Positions 12,790-23,918 of a stretch of 64,000 nucleotides of DNA are shown here, one piece after another. The position numbers were made by a program, and so were the translations under genes. Every line of letters begins with the position of its first letter. The first letter of the stretch is position 1. The notes under the pieces are model-generated. The model did no database searches and was not told the origin of the DNA. It was given only the letters and a program-made list of their open reading frames with translations. The DNA is taken from the NCBI GenBank assembly GCA_000711775.1, contig ARYC01019199.1, forward strand, positions 1 to 64,000, read 5' to 3'. Source of the DNA: Oxytricha trifallax. Its lineage: Eukaryota; Ciliophora; Spirotrichea; Sporadotrichida; Oxytrichidae.

Positions 12790-13222
12790 TCATTTCATAA
12801 TTTATATATTAAAAATGTCAATTTCTATCCATGAGCTGCTAGCCTAAGCTTAAGAATATGCAGTAATAACAATATCGTTATTTTCTTCTGTTTATTTAAT
12901 TATAAACTTGTTGTCTTTCCCACTATAATGTTTGATACTAACTTAACAGTGTTTGTACAAATTAACTTGAACAGTTTCTTCACCATTCGAGTGTACAGCT
13001 ACGTTTACGGCATCCTTTCTTCTTTTGGTCATAAAAGTACTCTTATTATGAATATCTATTTTAATACATTAGCTACACTATTCTGCAAAATACTGTTAAT
13101 TAAGCTACTCTTCTTTATGAGATTATTGCTGCTTTTCAAGATAATATGCCTGAAATTGCTTTCCTCTGATTTCTTGTGGAATTAGTCTTAATTTTAGTAA
13201 ATTTACTTAGGAACATATTTAG
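12790..13222 (-). CDS. C-terminal part of an unknown protein
   Basis: One uninterrupted frame of about 140 codons when TAA/TAG are Gln, ending at TGA (12790-12792). It contains IPQEIRGKQFQAYYLEK, KDAVNVAVHSNGEETVQV, SIKHYSGKDNKFII and ASSSWIEIDIF. Codon use and residue mix are protein-like, and the opposite-strand frame here is only its shadow. The upstream end is not visible; the patch at 13.7-13.99 kb on the same strand may belong to it. Function unknown. Confidence 0.55.
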
Positions 13223-13699
13223 AAGTTTATGGAGTTCTTTCTATTTAGAATCATCTATCAAGTTATTAATATAAAAAGATCCCCAAACCAACCCAATCAA
13301 CAATTCGAGGACGATACATCATCGAAAGGTACAACTAATGCCTCGTGTCCAGATGATCTCTTATACATCTATTAGTTTGGTTGTTTAGAACCATAATTTT
13401 TAATTTGTAATTATTTAATTAAATTTAATATTTTATTAGTATTTTTAAAGATCAGATTCAGAAGGGTCAAGAGTATTAACTTAAAATGTAAATTCATAAT
13501 GCATATTTTTTATCAATAAGATAAAACCAAAGGTCAACCTGAACACATTATTTGCTATGAAAAACAAAGAATAGACTAAAAGTACAAAAGATTCTAAGAT
13601 GTTTGTGAATTTGAAGAATATGGTGATGATTGTTGAATTAAAAGTTTATTGTTTTAATTGCTAATATAATAGTTTATAATTTATTTAAACACAAATGAC

Positions 13700-13990
13700 T
13701 AACAAGGGCTTTTTCATCTATCTTTAATTTACCCATCGCTAGAGTCAAGTCATCGAGTGTTCTCCATTAACGTTTTATCTTCATTAGTTTCATCATATAC
13801 ATGTCACTTTGCCTTCTTGCTTTTAATACGACAAAACTTTCGCTTCTATTTCTTCTTGCTCGAGATGGAAACAGAAGGATGTGTTTTCTTAGTTTTGAGT
13901 GGTTTGCACATTACCTATTGGCATCATTAATTCTTAGTGGAAATTACTGATAAGTTAAAGTAAATTAGGCTATATCTCTGTAAAAATGGC
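13700..13990 (-). CDS. Coding-like patch, basic
   Basis: The minus strand gives a Lys/Arg-rich stretch (KPLKTKKTHPSVSISSKKK) followed, in the same frame after a TGA, by HVYDETNEDKTLMENTR and a second TGA. It may be an upstream segment of the gene at 12.79-13.22 kb. Weak support. Confidence 0.25.
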
Positions 13991-15456
13991 ACCAAGCAGA
14001 GGTGGCAAGGGAGAAAATTTGGATGAAAAGAATGGAAACAAGACCGAAGATTAAAATTGAATGTAGAAAAGCGCTACTATTTCTGCTTAATGAGAACGTC
14101 TTGAGGTCTTTTATAAGAATAGTTTAGGTGTAAATTGAGACAGAAATTGAAATGAAAATAATAATTAATTTTCATTAATTTCTTTAGGGATGTTTTTTTA
14201 ATTACAATACATCCCCCCTATAGAAGTAGTAGTAGTATTTAAAAAGTCAAAAATTAAAAAGTAATTTTGGTCCAATTATATTGATTTTCAATAAATCAAA
14301 AATAATTTTATAACCTCAAATTAATTTTTAAATGTTTTAGACAATATTTATTCCTCATAATGAGTAAAATGCTGCCAAGCAAATGCTTTAAAATATAAAA
14401 GAGGAGAATTAAATACCGATATTAACTAGCCAGCAAGTAGCTAAATTAATAATGAATGTGAAACATTGCGCAGATTTGAGACAAAGTTGCTGGATTTAAT
14501 CATATAATTTTGATTACTAATAGAAACATAAAACATATTTATTTTAATAAATACAAAAATGTATCTAAAACAAAAACAACTTTAAATGTAAAAAATAAAA
14601 ATGGTTATTTAAAGAATTTCAACAATTACAATGATTTCCATGATAATAAAAATTCTTGCTTCTTTTATCTCTGCTTATAGACTAATTGAATTTGCTTTTG
14701 TGACATTAACTATAAAATATCTCAGTTGATATCTTAATTTAATTGCTTCCTTAGCAACTATTAACATGTGGAGAACATCAAATTTAGAAATTAAAAATTT
14801 TACTCCATTGAATTAAAAATTAACTGAAATATATATATTTATCTTAATCTTCTCCCAGACTCTATCAATTAGAACTAATTAATTTTAGCTTATTTTCTTC
14901 TAAACTATTGCATATAAAAACTTATTATAAATTATAAGCATTTATTATATTATAATACCTCAAATTTATTTAATTTAATCACTTTGGAATAATTGATTAA
15001 ATAGAGCGTTAAATTAACATCAGGAGGATGGTATGAGCAAATATCGAGTTAATAATAAAGCTGACTATATAGCAGTCGAATTAATTAAGTCTATAACATG
15101 CATTTGATAAATTGGGAAGTATGATTATCAGTTAAGCTTTTAATTCATAATAATATTTATTGATTGTCATTATGAAACTCTTTTTGATAATTCTTAAACT
15201 TTATAGAAACAGCTTATTATTAAATGAATTACTACTAAGAATGTTAAACTCAATTTTATCAATTAAAAAAAGAATTATTAACATATATTATATGAATATT
15301 AAACAACTTAAGTTATAATCGTAAGAACTGTTGAATTTTAACTTATACTATTGGCTAACTATAAATATTTAATTTATTTAAAATCACTCTATTTTATAAA
15401 CTATTTTTAAAACCTCGAATAACAAGTATTTTAATATTTTTAACTTTAATCATCAA
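13991..15456. other. AT-rich, no gene seen
   Basis: No convincing frame on either strand. A run of alternating TAGTAG near 14,225 is the only short repeat. Confidence 0.45.
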
Positions 15457-16432
15457 ATGTAGTTTAGCAATTAGTCAGCTGAATTTGATTGTGAGGTTTG
15501 CTCAAAACCACATATTAGCTATTAAGCATTGAAAAAGCACAGGCAGAGATACAATGAAGGGCAGTACGGAACTTCTCTTATAAAGTTGCAAAATAATGAA
15601 TTGCGTGCCATCATTAAATCATAGAGTGAATAAATAGAAGACTTGAAAGAACAATTGAATTAAAAAGACCTTAAAGTGAAATAAAGAATTACAAATTTAC
15701 AAAAAGAAATCACTGCATTAAAGAATGAACTTGTGAAATTGGGCAAGAAAAAATGCTCACAAGCTAAAGTTGAAATTAGCACACAATTACAAAAGGATTC
15801 TTCTTAAATTACCTAAAACCATGCAGCATATAATTTAGACCTCTCATTCAGATCAAATGGACTATCTAAATTCAGAATCAAATGGACTATCTAAATTAGA
15901 ACTTTGTGAGCAATATGCAGATATTGTGATTGCTGATTGTCCTTTTTCAGATACAATGATCGATTTTAACTATTTTGTAATAAATGATAAAAAGTTAATG
16001 ACACTTGAAATTGAAAAAGTTTAAAAAACAGGACTACTACATTTTTGGGTGACGAATAAAAAGCTTGAATTTGGATTAAGGTTTTCAAAAAACACAGATA
16101 CACTTACGTAGATTTGATTATTTGGGAGAAAGTTGATGATAATGGAAACTTTGTTGGAGGACCAGGATATTATTTGGATCACTAATTATAAATATGTTTG
16201 ATAGGAAAGAAAGGAAAATTTCACTTTGACTACATTCTTCATCTTTACCCAAACAATATTAAAGCAAAGAGAAGAGAGGCATCAAGAAAGTCAGATCAAC
16301 TTTACCATATTATCAAGAAAATGGTTCCAGATGCCAGAATAATTGAATTTTTTGCAAGAACGCATAACATAATGGAGGGAATAATTTCAGTAGGAGATCA
16401 AATTGAAGAAGCAAAATGGAGAGAATTTTAAT
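15457..16432 (+). CDS. Zinc-finger/coiled-coil/MT-A70-like protein with a degenerate catalytic motif (MTA9-like)
   Basis: ATG at 15457. Residues ~12-35 hold one C2H2-type finger (CEVCSKPHISYQALKKHRQ). Residues ~50-110 are a Gln/Glu/Lys coiled coil. From ~150 on it is an MT-A70 fold: QYADIVIADCPFSD, TGLLHFWVTNKK, YTYVDLIIWEKV, GKKGKFHFDY, REASRKSDQLYHIIKKM, IIEFFARTHN and ISVGDQ. Where active enzymes have DPPW this has DCPF (15,935-15,946), so it is probably a non-catalytic partner, like METTL14 or ciliate MTA9. Two frame problems remain: a 25-bp tandem duplication at 15,852-15,897 and a likely missing T near 16,085. The 3' end is unclear because no TGA follows until 16,691. An orphan G4T4 terminus lies 320 bp downstream, the position an effector gene has in TBE. 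Confidence 0.75.
15852..15897. repeat. 21-bp tandem repeat inside the MT-A70-like gene
   Basis: The 21-mer that starts ATCAAATGGA and ends CTAAATT occurs at 15,852-15,872 and 15,877-15,897, a 25-bp period. Removing one unit restores the frame into YADIVIADCPF. Either a recent duplication or a minute IES with a long pointer. Confidence 0.7.
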
Positions 16433-16750
16433 ATGGATACATTGTTTTATAGATAATTGACTTAATTTTTTTTATTTTTAATAATTAAATAAACTGTTAA
16501 ATTTGTAATTTATAATTATTTAAGTCTTTATACTAGCTATAAACTTTTATAAGTTTGCCGATTTATGAAATTAAGATTTTATTTTACAATTATTTACAAT
16601 AGTGTAGGAATTAAACTATTTTAAAATAGATGTTTTTTATAATTATATAGAGAAACAAACTTAAGTTATAGTTAAATGCTATTTTTCAGTGACTTTATAA
16701 ACCCATTTTTTTTGAATGTCCCTAAAATGTTTCCAGGGGACATTAGGGAG

Positions 16751-16767
16751 GGGTTTTGGGGTTTTCA
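16751..16767 (+). repeat. Orphan transposon terminus with G4T4 repeat
   Basis: GGGGTTTTGGGGTTTTC reads like the right end of a TBE (G4T4 toward the outside), followed by ATT. An imperfect hairpin (16,714-16,748) precedes it. By orientation it ends an element lying to its left, the side with the MT-A70-like gene. I find no matching C4A4 left end. Confidence 0.55.
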
Positions 16768-16859
16768 TTTATATTTTTTGAAAATTAATGGGGTTCATCT
16801 CTGTTCATAATTTTACGAAGATTTAATTTTTATTACTAAATTTATTCACATACTTGGTA

Positions 16860-18445
16860 TCAGATTCTTTAAAAACTTAGGTACTTTAGGGATTTTGTTA
16901 AGGCATGCTGAAATGTTAAAGCTACCCAATCGTAATTTAACGATGATACTAAATTCGCATTAATTTAAATAAGCTTGTCTTTGTTTTCGATATCCTTATC
17001 AAATTCGATTGATTTCTTAATAAAAGAAAAGAATTTCTCAATTGGGTCCATCTCAAAATGATAAGGTCCTATGTAATAAATACTTAGTTGTAGCAATCTA
17101 GATTTCCTTTAAATATATTAGCTCTTGTGATAAGTCGCATTGTCAAGTAAGAATATAGTGCTCGCCCTCCAGTGTTGATTTTATTAGTCCAGAATGCATA
17201 TTAGCTCCAGTAGAAAATAATAGAAAGTCTTACTATTATTATTTCCTTTAACTAATTGAAAGTAGACGTCTCCTTTATTAAGAACATTTACTTAATACAG
17301 TCTTTGTGAGAGGTCCGAATAATACTTAACTCCTTTAAAACTCCAACTCTTCTTGATGTCATTTGTCAATTGAATGATGCTTTCATCTATGTTAATTATA
17401 GTTTTAGCTAAGCTCGATTGATCTATAAAATCTTTAGCGGCGAAATGTCGAGCTACAATTGACTTTTAACAATTTGTCCTTTGGCCAATTTTGTAAATCT
17501 TTTTAAAGCACATTTTCATTGACTATTTCATAAATTTTGATAACTTCGTCGTGCTTAAAACTAAGCCTAATTTTTATTTGAGTTTCTAACTAATTTCCTT
17601 TGTTGGTTTGATTAAGACCCCTTCCTTTAATTGTTTTTGAATGAAAAACTTTATAGCCTGATAATTTTAGCAAGTTTATCTTTGCTATTTGAACTATTTT
17701 AGAGCTTATTTATCAATCTTTTAGTCTAGAGCATTATCTAACTATGTTCGGGTCAGCTTAAATCTTCTCATAAGCAGTTTCTTAGAGCATCTTTAGTTTT
17801 AATTTAAGTCGATTAACTTTTTCATTAAAAGTTCTTAGTTATTTTAATTTATAATTTGCTAATTCAGTTATCTCGGAATTTGATTATAACTATTAAGACT
17901 CATCTAAAAAAATTGTTTAATTAACACTTTTGTTATTATTGTTATCATGATTTTAGTAAAAAACTTCATGCTTAATAAGCTTTATTCTTAACTTCGTCGA
18001 AGTTTATTTCATTACTAATAACAATCTAATTATAATTTAGATGAGCTTAATAAGCTTTTAAGAAATAGTCCTTAAATTCTAATTAGCTAATGGTACTTTT
18101 AAACTAGTCAAGACATTTGACTTATTTAGCAACTTTACTCGGGTCACTAATAAAACTGTTGTTAACAATTCCTGGAACCGTTTCTAATATTTTGCTTTCT
18201 TTATCAATTAAATCATATTGAGCAATAGTCTTAAACTCTAGATCCACTTAACTAAAGTTTTTGACAAATATTACAGATGAAGCTTTATATTTCCAACTTT
18301 GGAAACTTATGTTTTAAATTTAAGAACTTGAACTGTTTGATTAATTCTCTTCTGAATCTTATTAAGAGCTGTCACTGTAACTTATTTCCAAAAATTTTCA
18401 AATTTCAGTTTATTTTAACAAGTTAAACTTTTTGAGGTTTTCCAT
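16860..18445 (-). CDS. IS630/Tc1-type DDE transposase, long form
   Basis: About 1.59 kb, larger than the 42-kDa TBE protein because of a long N-terminal region (LEFKTIAQYDLIDKESK, KDYFLKAYQAHLNYNQ). The C-terminal half has the catalytic blocks: TIINIDESIIQL (near 17,385), IFLLDNATYHKSQ (near 17,130) and GPYHFEMDPIEKFFSFIKK (near 17,045). The stop is TGA at 16,860-16,862. Many TAA/TAG are read as Gln. There are a few frame changes in the middle third. It is transcribed away from the ORF2 at 18.6 kb, unlike the convergent TBE arrangement, so it belongs to a different element family. Confidence 0.75.
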
Positions 18446-18635
18446 TTTTATTTGAAATTTATTTAGCTTTTAAGAAAGTGATTATTCTATAAGGGAATGT
18501 TTTTAGCTAATGATTATTTTTACTCCTTATTTATTAATGAAACTTAATTAACAATATAAAATAATAAATAATTGATAAAGTACTATTAATTATTTTGTGA
18601 GAAGAAATTGCCTACAAAAATTATACATAAATGAA

Positions 18636-19452
18636 ATGGAACAAGGACTTCAGGAAATCAACATTCATTAATTAAGAGAGAAAATCGGAAGTAAAAAAGA
18701 ACTTTACGACTTTTTGACTCAAGAATGTGGGGCATACTTGCCAAAAGTAAACTGCACAAATGTTCATTAGAAGCATAATTAATGGAAACAAAGAGGTAAA
18801 ATTGAATAAATATCTACTTTCTAGTATTTGAAAAGGTCGGATGTGATCGTTGCTGCTGTTCCTTAAATAGAGGGTTTAACCTCTGATGATTTTCTCGAGT
18901 ATGCCTAAACCAAACCATCCCTACTAAATTACTTGCCAGATCAATGCGACTAGCTCCATTTAGATAAGAAATGGATAGTCGACATTTTGTTATCTTTGGA
19001 TTAGGAGGGAATTAATGGCATGGTTTAGCAAGCAAAAATCAGGAGAAGATAAAAACTTGACAAATCAAACAACCTCATTGTGCACATGAAGCCTGAATTT
19101 GTTTCTGCCTTGAATAACTCTATAAGCTACAGCGGTAAATACATATACATCTAATTTTTGTGTTAGTACAAAAAGGGAGGAGGACTATCGAATGAAATAG
19201 TCAGCTAAACGAAAATAAAAGCCAAACTTGAATGAAGAGATGAAAGATGGCAACGAGTAACCCAGACAGAGCAAGCAGAAATACCTTAAAAACAATGAAA
19301 GGATGAGACAAGAATTTTAGGGAATGCAAGAACAAATTCATGATTTAATGAATTGCAAGCAACTGGTCCACAAACTCCAGAATGACGGACTCTTAGATGA
19401 CCAAGGCTGTCCCTAAATTTTGGGACCTATTCAATAGAATTACAACTGTTGA
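18636..19452 (+). CDS. ORF2-family protein (22-kDa type) with a 32-nt intron
   Basis: ATG at 18636. The first 200 codons are one clean frame with TAA/TAG as Gln. Blocks KKELYDFLTQECGAYLP and SDVIVAAVPQIEG match the TBE 22-kDa family (DLYRYLTLH...FLP). A GT-AG intron (19,135-19,166, 32 nt) sits at the same place as intron 2 of the other ORF2 genes. Beyond it the frame becomes a charged tail (KPNLNEEMKDGNEQPRQ, ERMRQEFQGMQEQIHD) to TGA at 19,450-19,452, provided one base missing from an A run is allowed. Unlike its relatives it has no intron before the YLP block. Function unknown. Confidence 0.7.
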
Positions 19453-19809
19453 TATAAAGATTTTTATCTCTAGGAGCTAAACATATTAATTTGACTAACA
19501 AAACTTTTTAATTTAATATAGTAACCTATTTAACTTTTAAACCAACTTTAATTTTAATGTCTTTCTTTTTATAAAACAACTTCTTAACTCTTTCTATTTT
19601 CTTTTATCAGTTTTTCAAAAAAGCTTAGAATATATTTATTTATAAAATCCTAACCTATAAAACTTACAGTATATAAAAATCCTTAAAATAAAGTTTGACT
19701 ATTTTACTTTTTTTAAATACCATGGTGATAGCAAAAGATAAATTTCTGATAAATTTTTTTCTAGCTTATTTTTATTTGAGAAATAGTTAAAACAAAGCAA
19801 GTCCCTACT

Positions 19810-20225
19810 ATTGTAGAAATACATTTGAATTTGGAAAATTAAACATAATTAAATTAATAATAAATAAAAATCGTGGCAGTTAAAGTTGGCCAATTTGAAC
19901 GATCTAGGGCTCATTCGATAGAGAATTCAAAATTAGCTGGACTTTACTATTGGCGGTACTATTTTATCGCATCCCTGGAGAGAGATAACTCGACTTTAAT
20001 GTAAGGGTATAATTAAATGAATTTAGACGAGTTTAATTAAAGCCGAGTTATCTCGCTCCAGGGATAAGATAAAATAGTACCGCCAATAATAAAGTCCAGC
20101 TAATTTTGAATTCTCTATCGAATGAGCCCAAGATCGTTTAAATTGGACAACTTTACTGCCACGATTTTTATTTATTATTAATTTAATTATATTTAATTTT
20201 CCAAATTTAAATGTATTCCTACAAT
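19810..20225. repeat. Foldback element, 416 bp
   Basis: Inverted arms starting ATTGTAGAAATAC and ending GTATTCCTACAAT, with a short loop near 20,000-20,030. Flanking triplets ACT and AAT both fit ANT. It lies between the ORF2 and the coiled-coil gene. No coding capacity. Confidence 0.85.
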
Positions 20226-20614
20226 AATCAGTTCTTTATAGTTAACTAGGAATAGCTATTTAAAAGCAATTCCTATTACTTTATAAATAATTGTCTAATT
20301 TTAATTTTTAGAATTGAGTTGAAATTAGTAGAGTTTATGAGAGTCTAGAAGATTTCATGAGACTTTATGAGATTTTAGGAGAATTTATTAAAGTTTTAAA
20401 ATAGCTTAATAACTGATAAATTAAATCGAAAAATAACTGTATTAAGAATTAAAAAATAAGGAAGCTAAATACTAATCCTGAATTAAATTAGTTTGCTAAT
20501 TGATAGTAATTAGAAAATGTTCATGATGTATTGACTTTTAGATTTCATGTTACTAAGTTTAAATCTATTATGGGCTATAAAAAGGGGGATATTTTAAAAA
20601 AAATAATTATCTCA

Positions 20615-22021
20615 ATGAGCAAGCAATCATTGACAAAAAAGTAAAAGAGTATTAAGACGTAAAAATAAATTGAAAAATCCTCTGAAACCTCTCATTATAC
20701 AGCAGAGTTTTTACTGAGGAGCAACAGAAGGAATTAAAGATTGAGGAAACAAAAAATAAAATTTTAGAGTACCTAAAAAAATAAAAGATTATGGGGAAAA
20801 AACTTTTAAAGATGTAAAAATAGAATTTCAAAAAAAGTTTGGAATAATCCCCATCAATACACATAAGAATTGGCTGATTGCAAAGTTAAATAATTTAAAA
20901 AGTGATAGCAAATTTAATACACCAGGAAAAAACAGCTTTCAAATAAAGTAAAGTGGAAATCAGCTTAAGAAGCCTATTATAAACTAAAATCAAGAAAATT
21001 AATTGGCAAAAAGTGATAAGAATTAAAGCTCATCTGAATAAGAAAAATAAAGTAACATACTAGCTCCATTCAAATATGAATCTTTGAGCTCCAATTAGAA
21101 ACTAACAGAGAATGAGGATTCCCAAACTTTGTCAGATGGGACTTACCTAAATTCAGATAGAGTCTATGAAATAATTTCAACAAATTACAAACAAATGACT
21201 GCTGATGCCATGAAAAACATGTACGATAGACTACTGGTTTAAGTACCTGAAGTTTTAGATACACAAATATTTGAAAACTTAGTTAGAAAATAGATTAAAC
21301 TTTACAAAGAATTGATGAATTAGATAAGAATGTTAAAGACTTGGATGTTAACTAAATTCAATAATTAATAAGAGAAGGAATAGAGGAAATTCAAGATGCC
21401 TTCAAATTATTAACTGATGACATAAAGAAAGCTTCCCCTACTATTGGAATTGTGTCACAAGAATAGTTGGCAAATCATTCTAAACGTGCCCAAGATCTTA
21501 ATTAAGTTTTAAACAAAAGAATCGATAAAATTCTAGCTATTCTCTCATAAAATTAGTAAAAATTTACTAAATCTGAAGAAATAACTCAAAAAAATTTGGA
21601 AGCTCAAAAAGCACTTAATAGCGAATAAACTAAAACAATAAAAATTCTTTCCGATAAAATTAACATAGCTTAAGAACAAAATTATAAATTAATTAATGAA
21701 AGATTGGAAATTATTAATAACAATATTAAAATAGTTATCTCAAGAGTCACAGTTCTTGAAAAACAAGAAATTAAAAATTAAGGAAACAGTATTATTAAAT
21801 AACAAGCTAAAACATCTTAATAAGCATAAAATTGTGATAAAACTTAGGTAGAACCTGGCTAAGTTATATAACCTAAATTTGAATAAGATGTTTTACAAAC
21901 AGTCTAAAGATTTAATTCAATGAATGACCATGTTAGATCTATCATCATTGAGGGTAGGTAATTTTTATTCGATTAAGTCTCCAAAAAAATTAACTCAATA
22001 CATGAATAACTCATATTATGA
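20615..22021 (+). CDS. Gln-rich coiled-coil protein next to a G4T4 end
   Basis: About 460 residues if three one-base slips in A-rich runs are ignored. Start MSKQSLTKKQKS. The middle has a compact block, TFKDVKIEFQKKFGIIPIN then THKNWLIAKLNNL, that could be a small DNA-binding domain. The C-terminal half is heptad-like (ITQKNLEAQKALNSEQ, NERLEIINNNIKIVISRV) and ends at TGA 22,019-22,021. It occupies the place of the effector gene, just inside a G4T4 terminus, so it may be the third gene of the element carrying the transposase and ORF2 at 16.9-19.45 kb. Family not recognised. Confidence 0.6.
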
Positions 22022-22102
22022 AACAAGCTATTACTTTATAACTTCAATAGTATTACATTATAACTTAATTTCTTACAAAATCATTGCCTTCATGAGCATC
22101 TT

Positions 22103-22117
22103 GGGGTTTTGGGGTTT
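22103..22117 (+). repeat. Orphan transposon terminus with G4T4 repeat
   Basis: GGGGTTTTGGGGTTT followed by ACT, in right-end orientation, 82 bp after the coiled-coil gene. No matching left end is visible. Confidence 0.5.
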
Positions 22118-22129
22118 ACTAAACAAGCT

Positions 22130-22810
22130 TTATTAATTGCTTTGAATGAAATGTAAATGTTCGAGGGAATCAATAAATAAAGTCACCGTTTGGATCCTTA
22201 AAATTAAAAGGTTTAAATATGATTATATTTATATAGATAATGAATTAGTTAAAAGATAAAAAGAATAACTTGGCTGGTTGTAATTAAATATACATTTTAT
22301 TTGTGGATTATGTAAACTTAAACATATAGTCGGAGTGTATTTATTGATGTCTCAATTTTAAGGGTTCTTCTCGAAGATAATTTGCTTATCTTTAATCAAA
22401 TTAAAAGTTACACAAATCTTAAAATTTTTAAGAGAATATCTATAATGAATCTAATTTTTAATGATCATTAAAAAAGTGTATTATCATCTTTAATGAAAAT
22501 ACGAAGTTTAAATAATTTTTATCAAGTTTTTAATTTAGTAATTGCAGGCTAGACAACAATAAATTACTTCGAGTAACATATTTTAACAAAAGAAGAATAT
22601 ATATATATAAGCTTCTCTAAATTATATTGATTTATACTGATAAAGAAAATAAATTAATGAAAGATTATAAAGAGATAATAAAAATAAATATAATTAATTT
22701 GATAACATGATAAAACCCCAAGAGTAATTTTTTAAGATAAAGTAAATTATAAAAAGTCATAAATAAATTAAAAACTTAAATTAAATAAATAAAAGAAAAT
22801 GGGTTTTAGA
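22130..22810. other. AT-rich, no gene seen
   Basis: Nothing supportable. A single AAAACCCCAAGAG near 22,705 resembles one telomere-type repeat but lacks the second unit. Confidence 0.4.
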
Positions 22811-22811
22811 G

Positions 22812-23105
22812 AGAGGCCTCTCAACAAGAATATCAGCTTCGTCCATGTAATGAGTTGTTAAAAATAATCTTTAATTTTTCTGCTTCCTCCTCTGTTTTAA
22901 TCTATATCTATTATTTTATTGGTATTTTTTTGTTTATCATTTTTCCATTAACCTTCGTAAATATCTCCATCTTTTTCCTAAAAGTTGCAAATTTCTTGAA
23001 CAATTCCTTTTTTATCTAGAGCTATTGCCTTAGCGATTATCTCTTAATTTTTAAACTTTTCCTCTAAAATTTTAAAGAAACTCGCGCTTGAATACATTAG
23101 CATGG
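22812..23105 (-). pseudogene. Fragment with ABC-transporter H-loop and MORN-like motifs
   Basis: One minus-strand frame gives LTTHYMDEADILVERP, the conserved segment after Walker B in ABCA-type transporters. A neighbouring frame gives EKDGDIYEGQWKNDK, a MORN-like motif. A missing T in a T run would link EEEAEKLKIIF to LTTHYMDEAD. Too short for a gene: a remnant or a stray macronuclear-destined segment. Confidence 0.45.
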
Positions 23106-23656
23106 AATATCTGAATTGACCCCAACTGATACTTATAAGAAAGATTAGATATTAGAAAATTAAAAATATTCGCATGTTTGAATGGTAATACACGCGAGAA
23201 GAAACAATTTAAATAGAGTTCGAATCTCTAAGAGGAAATTCTTTTTTAAATTGATAGTAATTTTGTAATATAATTAATTATAGTATTTTTTCTATTTAAA
23301 AGTTACAATCTCCCCTATTGCATCAAAATTATACTTAAGGGGTTTTATACAAATCTAATTAATTATATTATATTAAAAATATTTAATAAAAATAATTATA
23401 GTTGAAAATGGTATAGAAAATGAATATAAAAAAAATAAAATTGCTTATTTATTTACATATAATTTAAGAATAAATAAAAGTTTGAAAAGAAAAATATTAT
23501 AAGTTTGTAAAAAAATATAAAAATAAAAGAAATGCATTCTTAGGATAAATGAAGATAAAAAATTATCTTTTAAATAAAAAGATGGAATGAAAAAAGTATA
23601 AAAAATAAAATAATACACATTAAATAGATTAATTTTTGAACCATAAAATTTAAATT

Positions 23657-23918
23657 CCTAGTGCTAAGCATCAAAATTATACAGTCGAAATTTTGTAACC
23701 ACCAATCTAATTGCTCAAATACCTAATTTAACATTCTCAATGGAGTGATCTCTTCAAGAGATATGAAAAACGTTTGTAATTCAACATCTATTTGACCAAG
23801 GAAAAAGCCGAAAGGCCAGAAGACCTTCCAATTCATAGTGCTAAGCCTCAAAATCTTACTATCTAAATTTTGTGACCATCACTCTAATTGCTCTATTACC
23901 TTATTTATCATGCTCAAT
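23657..23918. repeat. Two ~83-bp direct repeats beside a TBE end
   Basis: Copies at about 23,657-23,740 and 23,835-23,918 both begin TAGTGCTAAGC and end in CTCAAT, with roughly 80% identity. The second copy ends exactly at the TBE insertion point. Confidence 0.7.

Noticed and set aside
12928-13185. Plus-strand hydrophobic open frame that looks like a membrane protein
   Set aside because: The minus strand over the same bases has a far more protein-like frame ending at TGA 12,790. The hydrophobic frame is its complement.
22700-22720. Left end of an element (AAAACCCCAAGAG)
   Set aside because: Only one telomere-type unit and no terminal-repeat similarity follows.
23175-23250. tRNA-like T-arm (TAGAG-TTCGAAT-CTCTA)
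   Set aside because: The T-arm is perfect and a loose D-arm lies upstream, but no acceptor stem pairs and no anticodon arm forms.
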